This document shows positions 49,192-53,144 of a stretch of 53,144 nt of DNA, piece after piece; position 1 is the stretch's first letter; the number at the start of each line of letters is the position of its first letter. The position numbers were made by a program, and so were the translations under genes. The stretch is taken from contig CAZHWR010000008.1 in NCBI GenBank assembly GCA_964536085.1, positions 1-53,144 on the forward strand, given 5' to 3'. The notes under the pieces are model-generated. The model worked only from the letters and a program-made list of their open reading frames with translations, was not told the origin of the DNA and made no database searches. This DNA comes from CAZHWR01 sp964536085 (GTDB lineage Bacteria > Bacillota > Clostridia > Oscillospirales > Ruminococcaceae).

Positions 49192-50565
49192 ATGATTCAT
49201 CAATATAAACTCAACGGATGCAGCATTGTGCTGGATGTTCACAGCGGCGGCGTTCACGTGGTGGACGATATTACATACGACATTATCAAAGTGATTGACG
49301 GTCTTGTGTCCGGCGGATATAAGCTTTCCGGGGAATGCCCCGAAGAGGTTTATTTAAAGCTGCCGGAATACGAGCGTTCTCAGATATCCGAGGCTTACGC
49401 CGAAATATACGAGCTTTACTGCGACGGCTGCCTTTTTTCAGACGATGATTACGAGCAGTTTGCAGATATGATGGTTAAAAGCCCGATAAAGGCGATGTGC
49501 CTGCACATCGCGCACGACTGCAATCTGCGCTGTAAATACTGCTTTGCTTCTACAGGCGACTTCGGCAAGGGAAGAAAGCTGATGGATTTTGAAACTGGTA
49601 AGTCGGCGATAGACTTTTTGATTGAAAAATCAAAAGGCAGAAGGAATTTAGAACTTGACTTTTTCGGCGGCGAGCCGCTTATGAATTTTGACGTAATCAA
49701 GCAGATAGTAAAATATGCCCGCTCGGTGGAAAAGCAAAACGGAAAAAATTTCCGTTTTACCGTAACCACTAACGGACTGCTTTTAAACGACGATAAAATC
49801 GATTTTATCAACAAGGAAATGTCTAACGTTGTTCTTTCGATAGACGGCAGAAAAGAAATCAACGACAAGCTTCGAAAGTGTGTTGACGGAAGCGGAAGCT
49901 ATGACATTATTGTCGACAAATACAAGCGCCTTGTGGACAAGCGCGGCCATGAAAACTATTACGTGCGCGGCACTTTTACAAAATATAATCTGGATTTCAC
50001 AAACGACGTTATGCATTTGAACGAGCTCGGCTTCGACCAAATTTCAGTCGAACCCGTTGTGGGTGAGGATGGAAGCGATTACGCGCTTTCAAAGTCGGAT
50101 TTGCCGCAGGTATTCAGCGAGTACGATACGCTTTCAAAGGAAATTTTGAAGCAAAAGGAAAACGGTAACAGCTTTAATTTTTTCCATTTTATGCTTGATT
50201 TGGATCAGGGCCCCTGCGCCATAAAACGTCTGAGAGGATGCGGCTGCGGAAACGAATACGTCGCCGTAACTCCCGACGGCGACATATATCCCTGCCATCA
50301 GTTTGTGGGAATGGAAGAATGGAAGATGGGCAGCGTTTACGATCAAAGCCTTAATCTTGAAATGAAAGACAGCTTTGCCCGCGCCAACGTTTACGGAAAG
50401 CACGGCTGTAGGGAATGCTGGGCGAAATTCTATTGCAGCGGCGGATGCAACGCAAATAATGTTCAGTATTCGGGCGATTTGTTAAAGCCGTATGAAATTT
50501 CATGCGAGCTTGAAAAAAAGCGTCTGGAATGTGCTATTATGATTAAAGCAAAGCTTGGAAGCTAA
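49192..50565 (+). CDS. scfB: SCIFF radical SAM/SPASM maturase
   Basis: 457 residues. An N-terminal peptide-recognition region (M-I-H-Q-Y-K-L-N-G...VHVVDDITYDII; about 1-90) binds the SCIFF leader. The radical SAM core follows with cluster Cys C110-C114-C117 (D-C-N-L-R-C-K-Y-C-F), DFFGGEPLMNF, and VTTNGLLL. The C-terminal SPASM domain has GCGCGNEYVAVTPDGDIYPCHQF and CRECWAKFYCSGGCNANN for the auxiliary clusters. It installs thioether crosslinks in the product of the preceding gene. The ribosome binding site (GAGGATTAG) is distant, consistent with lower output than the peptide. Confidence 0.96.
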   Translation: MIHQYKLNGCSIVLDVHSGGVHVVDDITYDIIKVIDGLVSGGYKLSGECPEEVYLKLPEYERSQISEAYAEIYELYCDGCLFSDDDYEQFADMMVKSPIKAMCLHIAHDCNLRCKYCFASTGDFGKGRKLMDFETGKSAIDFLIEKSKGRRNLELDFFGGEPLMNFDVIKQIVKYARSVEKQNGKNFRFTVTTNGLLLNDDKIDFINKEMSNVVLSIDGRKEINDKLRKCVDGSGSYDIIVDKYKRLVDKRGHENYYVRGTFTKYNLDFTNDVMHLNELGFDQISVEPVVGEDGSDYALSKSDLPQVFSEYDTLSKEILKQKENGNSFNFFHFMLDLDQGPCAIKRLRGCGCGNEYVAVTPDGDIYPCHQFVGMEEWKMGSVYDQSLNLEMKDSFARANVYGKHGCRECWAKFYCSGGCNANNVQYSGDLLKPYEISCELEKKRLECAIMIKAKLGS

Positions 50566-50612
50566 AGCTTTCAGGCTGTAGGACTGCAAAAATCAAAAAG
50601 GGATGTTTGTAT

Positions 50613-51416
50613 ATGAAAAAAGTCGGATTTATCGGAACGGGCAACATGGCGACTGCGATAGCCAAAGGAATAGTTTCGGGCGATATGAAAAATCAGATAG
50701 CGATTTTGGCGTTTGACGTCAACGCGCAGAAGGCGAAGGAGTTTTGCGAAATGTCAAACGGTGCTGCCTGCGCTTCGGCTTCCGAGCTTTCTCAAAAGTC
50801 GGACTATGTTTTTTTAGCGGTAAAGCCTCAGAATATCGAGAATGTTATGAACGAAATAAAAGGCGGCGTCAACGAAAATGCCGTGTTTATTTCTATTATC
50901 GCAGGGTTGTCGTCCGAATACGTTAAAAAGTCGTTCGGGTTTGACGCAAAGGTGATTCCCGTTATGCCGAATACGCCGCTTTTGCTTGGGTGCGGTGCGA
51001 TTGCCATGGCAAAAGTAAAGCCTGTGAGCGATGATGAATACGGCTTTGTGAAGAATATTTTCGCTTCGAGCGGAACGGTGTGCGACGTTTCGGAAGACAA
51101 GATGAAAGAGATTATAGCCGTAAACGGCAGCTCGCCCGCGTTTATATATCTTTTTGCGAAGTATTTTATCGACTATGCAAAACGCGAAAGCATAGATGAA
51201 AGAACTGCGCTTGAGCTTTTTTGCAAAACGCTTGAAGGAAGCGCAAAAATGATAACTGATTCGGGATATTCAATCGACGAGCTTATAAAAATGGTTAGCT
51301 CGCCCGGAGGAACGACGCTGGCGGGTCTCGATGCTTTTTACGACGGAAACCTTGATAAAATCGTGGCGGACGCCTGTGAGAGGTGCGTCAACAGAGCGTA
51401 CGAGCTTTCCAAGTAG
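50613..51416 (+). CDS. proC: Pyrroline-5-carboxylate reductase
   Basis: 267 residues. Final NAD(P)H-dependent step of proline synthesis, completing proB-proA at 23977-26050. Rossmann motif GFIGTGNM (5-12), VFLAVKPQNIENV, ISIIAGLSSEYV, PVMPNTPLLLGCGAIA, and the C-terminal helix SSPGGTTLAGLDAF. The ATG at 50613 follows AAAGGGATG. It runs with spoIIM and yesL downstream rather than with proBA. Confidence 0.95.
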   Translation: MKKVGFIGTGNMATAIAKGIVSGDMKNQIAILAFDVNAQKAKEFCEMSNGAACASASELSQKSDYVFLAVKPQNIENVMNEIKGGVNENAVFISIIAGLSSEYVKKSFGFDAKVIPVMPNTPLLLGCGAIAMAKVKPVSDDEYGFVKNIFASSGTVCDVSEDKMKEIIAVNGSSPAFIYLFAKYFIDYAKRESIDERTALELFCKTLEGSAKMITDSGYSIDELIKMVSSPGGTTLAGLDAFYDGNLDKIVADACERCVNRAYELSK

Positions 51417-51489
51417 GTTAAAAAAGACAAAGCATATCCCTAAACTTGTCCGCATAATATTGAGTAACGGAATGTTTGGGGGAATAATT

Positions 51490-52104
51490 ATGCTAAAGGA
51501 CAATATTGCGCCGAGGCGCAAAAAGCCGTTTAAAGACAAGCTTTTGGTAATTCTTTTTCTGCTTTTTTTGGCGGGCGTGCTGTACGGCGGTATTATCGCC
51601 GCTTCGGCAACTGAGGATATCGTTGAGAAGCTTTCCGGGATAACGGGAGGCTTTGTCTGCAAAAGAGCAGAGCAGTCGCTTTTAACAACGTTTTTAAGCT
51701 CGTTTGGCTCCAATCTTCTTATACTCGCGGTGATGTTCGCGCTCGGATTTTCAGCGATAGCACAGCCTTTTGAGTTGTTTGCTCCCGTGTTTTATGGTCT
51801 GGGGGTCGGGATCACGATGGGATATATCTATAAAACCCAGCTTTTTAAGGGCGTTGTGTACTGCGCGGTGCTTGTGGTACCGCACACGGTTATTGCGCTT
51901 ACGGCTATTGTGCTCGCGGCGCGAGAGGCGTTTTTGATGTCTAATCTGTTTTTGGGATGCGCCCTGCCGAAATTGTCAGGCGAGTTGTCGCACGAAACTT
52001 TGAAGCTGTATTCCGTCAAGGGCTTGGTATTGTCAGCGGTTGTGCTGATTTCGGCAATTGTCGATTGTATGCTGACATTCATTTTTGCAGGATTGTTCGT
52101 ATAA
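51490..52104 (+). CDS. spoIIM: SpoIIM-like stage II sporulation protein
   Basis: 204 residues. Multi-pass membrane protein resembling SpoIIM (PF01944), part of the engulfment peptidoglycan-hydrolase complex with SpoIID and SpoIIP. A basic N-terminus, five hydrophobic helices, and the family's pattern LLTTFLSSFGSNLLILAVMFALGF and APVFYGLGVGITMGYIY. The ATG at 51490 follows GGGGGAA; longer in-frame extension overlaps proC. Family assignment rests on length, topology and these blocks. Confidence 0.8.
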   Translation: MLKDNIAPRRKKPFKDKLLVILFLLFLAGVLYGGIIAASATEDIVEKLSGITGGFVCKRAEQSLLTTFLSSFGSNLLILAVMFALGFSAIAQPFELFAPVFYGLGVGITMGYIYKTQLFKGVVYCAVLVVPHTVIALTAIVLAAREAFLMSNLFLGCALPKLSGELSHETLKLYSVKGLVLSAVVLISAIVDCMLTFIFAGLFV

Positions 52105-52128
52105 ACGAACCGATGTGGTAACGGAGTT

Positions 52129-52236
52129 ATAAGTAAGCTGTTAAAAAAAGCAGAAGGACGGTTTTCGCAGGATAAAACTGCGTTTACCGAAAAAATAAAG
52201 GACGTAGGCTTTGCTTTAAAAGGAAAGGTGGACTAA
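52129..52236 (+). other. Possible small ORF between spoIIM and yesL, no standard start
   Basis: In the same frame as spoIIM, after its stop, an open stretch reads I-S-K-L-L-K-K-A-E-G-R-F-S-Q-D-K-T-A-F-T, then EKIKDVGFALKGKVD and TAA (52234-52236), directly abutting the yesL ATG. The composition looks like a real amphipathic helical protein. No ATG, GTG or TTG is suitably placed: the candidates are ATA 52129 right after ACGGAG, or CTG 52138. It may be a small protein using a rare start codon, or a broken small gene. Confidence 0.4.
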
Positions 52237-53079
52237 ATGGGATTTTTCAGCGTAAACAGATTTGAAGAACCGGGCAAGGGCGTAGATAAAGACGCTCCTG
52301 AAAAAAGACGTTTTTTTCTGTTTTGGGAAATTGTATGGAGAAAATTGGGAAAGCTGATATCGCTGTCGCTTTTATACACTGTTATGTGTATTCCGGTTGT
52401 TACAATTGGCCCCGCGACCGCAGGATTCGTCTATGTTTTGAGAAATTTTGCCACCAGAGAGCCGACATTTGTAGTACATGATTTTTTTGACGCTTTCAAA
52501 AAGAACTGGAAAAGCTCGTTTGTGGTGAGCTTGCTGGACGCATTGGTCATATTGCTGCTCGGCACGGCAATACCGTTTTATTACAGTGCGGTTTCCCAAA
52601 GTACGATTTTCTACATTCCGCTTGCTGTTTGCCTTTCAGGTGCGTTTATTGCCGTTATGATGAATTATTACATTTATCTTATGGTAGTTTCGCTTGATTT
52701 AAAGCTACGGCTTATAATCAAAAATGCGTTTTTGCTTTCGTGCGCCGCTATAAAAACAAATATAATAACCTCCCTGATCGTGGCTGTGTTCGTGCTGGGG
52801 GCATATTTAACCTTTCCGTATTTGACGATAATGTATTTAATTTTCATGGCGCTTATCGGATTTGGATTTTTGGGATTAGTCATCTGCTTTAATTCTTATC
52901 GGCAGATTTTAAAATACATCGTCGATCCGTTTTATGAAAAGCAAAGCCGCGTTACTCCAATCGACGAACAGGAAGAGGAAGCAAATGAGGAAGACGAGCC
53001 GATTTTCAAAGATATAGGCTCGAAAGAAGTACCTGTTAAAATCGACCGAAAAAAGCATAAAAATAAGACGATAAGATAA
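52237..53079 (+). CDS. YesL-like (DUF624) membrane protein
   Basis: 280 residues. N-terminal segment with RFFLFWEIVWRKLGKLISLSLLYTVMCIPVVTIGPATAGFVYVLRNFA, characteristic of the YesL family, about six helices, then a C-terminal acidic tail ending in a Lys-rich run. Function not established; YesL proteins are often linked to carbohydrate uptake or sensing, but the neighbours here do not support that. GGAAAGGTGG precedes the ATG. Confidence 0.85.
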   Translation: MGFFSVNRFEEPGKGVDKDAPEKRRFFLFWEIVWRKLGKLISLSLLYTVMCIPVVTIGPATAGFVYVLRNFATREPTFVVHDFFDAFKKNWKSSFVVSLLDALVILLLGTAIPFYYSAVSQSTIFYIPLAVCLSGAFIAVMMNYYIYLMVVSLDLKLRLIIKNAFLLSCAAIKTNIITSLIVAVFVLGAYLTFPYLTIMYLIFMALIGFGFLGLVICFNSYRQILKYIVDPFYEKQSRVTPIDEQEEEANEEDEPIFKDIGSKEVPVKIDRKKHKNKTIR

Positions 53080-53082
53080 TAA

Positions 53083-53118
53083 CGGTTGAAAGCATTGCTT
53101 TCAACCGTGTCGAGTTTT
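53083..53118 (+). terminator. Terminator after the YesL-like gene
   Basis: A 10-bp stem, CGGTTGAAAG/CTTTCAACCG (53083-53092/53098-53107), with a T5 run starting near 53114. A second stem, GCGCGG/CCGCGC, lies at the very end of the window (53126-53144). Confidence 0.8.
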
Positions 53119-53144
53119 TCTTTCGCGCGGTAAATCGTCCGCGC

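Noticed and set aside
1..53144. CRISPR arrays, tRNA or rRNA genes, prophage
   Set aside because: No regularly spaced direct repeats, no cloverleaf with a TTCGAAT-type arm, no ribosomal RNA blocks and no phage structural genes were seen.

Overview
The window reads as chromosome of an anaerobic, endospore-forming Clostridia, most like the Ruminococcaceae/Oscillospiraceae. The evidence is gene content: an alpha/beta-type small acid-soluble spore protein, a Spo0A-type regulator, a SpoIIM-like protein, the sporulation cluster spoVB-mazG-hup-rqcP-yabP-yabQ-divIC-S1, and the SCIFF peptide with its radical SAM maturase, which is a hallmark of Clostridia. Base composition is moderate, start codons include several TTG, and ribosome binding sites are strong (GGAGG type). 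Many genes carry a clear sigma-A-type promoter with a 17-base spacer, and many units end in a textbook hairpin terminator.

Layout. 1-538: the first codons of a leftward gene with its promoter, then a broken Ig-like/FnIII surface-protein fragment. 616-5764: a branched-chain amino acid ABC transporter (livK with its own promoter and terminator, then livHMGF). 5918-7169: a second, multiply broken Ig-like surface-protein gene. 7240-9315: SASP (minus), a Spo0A-like regulator with a degenerate receiver, and a zinc-ribbon membrane protein (minus). 9526-12803: tyrA, an O-acetylhomoserine sulfhydrylase and an orphan PRTase-like protein. 12830-19272: murD, two M42 peptidases, an aluminium-resistance-family PLP enzyme and an oligopeptide-binding lipoprotein, tightly packed. 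19379-21309: rpsB-tsf. 21487-27038: an XRE regulator (minus), then a histidine phosphatase, a membrane protein, proB, proA and an anchored hypothetical protein. 27109-34574: recJ, relA/spoT, an MBL hydrolase, hemZ and a uridine-kinase-like protein. 34581-43321: a zinc-ribbon protein, purine nucleoside phosphorylase, MTA/SAH-type deaminase and the yab sporulation/division cluster, which is interrupted by a decayed IS200 element and by a long palindromic MITE-like element. 43337-47995: envelope proteins, namely a SipW-like membrane protein, a GHL10 lipoprotein, a divergent barrel relative and a YdcF protein. 48028-53144: yajC, a TIGR04086 membrane protein, SCIFF and its maturase, proC, a SpoIIM-like protein, a possible small ORF and a YesL-like protein.

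How it fits together: proB, proA and proC complete proline synthesis from glutamate within the window. PNP and the adjacent deaminase suggest purine nucleoside salvage. recJ-relA-MBL-hemZ and the yab cluster are conserved Firmicutes neighbourhoods.

The most unusual observation is the Spo0A-like protein. Its DNA-binding half is strongly conserved, but the receiver has lost every acidic phosphorylation-pocket residue: Pro54 stands where the phosphorylated Asp should be, Asn11/Gly12 replace the acidic pair, and Glu105 replaces the conserved Lys. Other points of note are the 185-bp palindromic element that overlaps the end of rqcP, the pair of decayed surface-protein genes around the liv operon, and a cryptic coding-like stretch between spoIIM and yesL.
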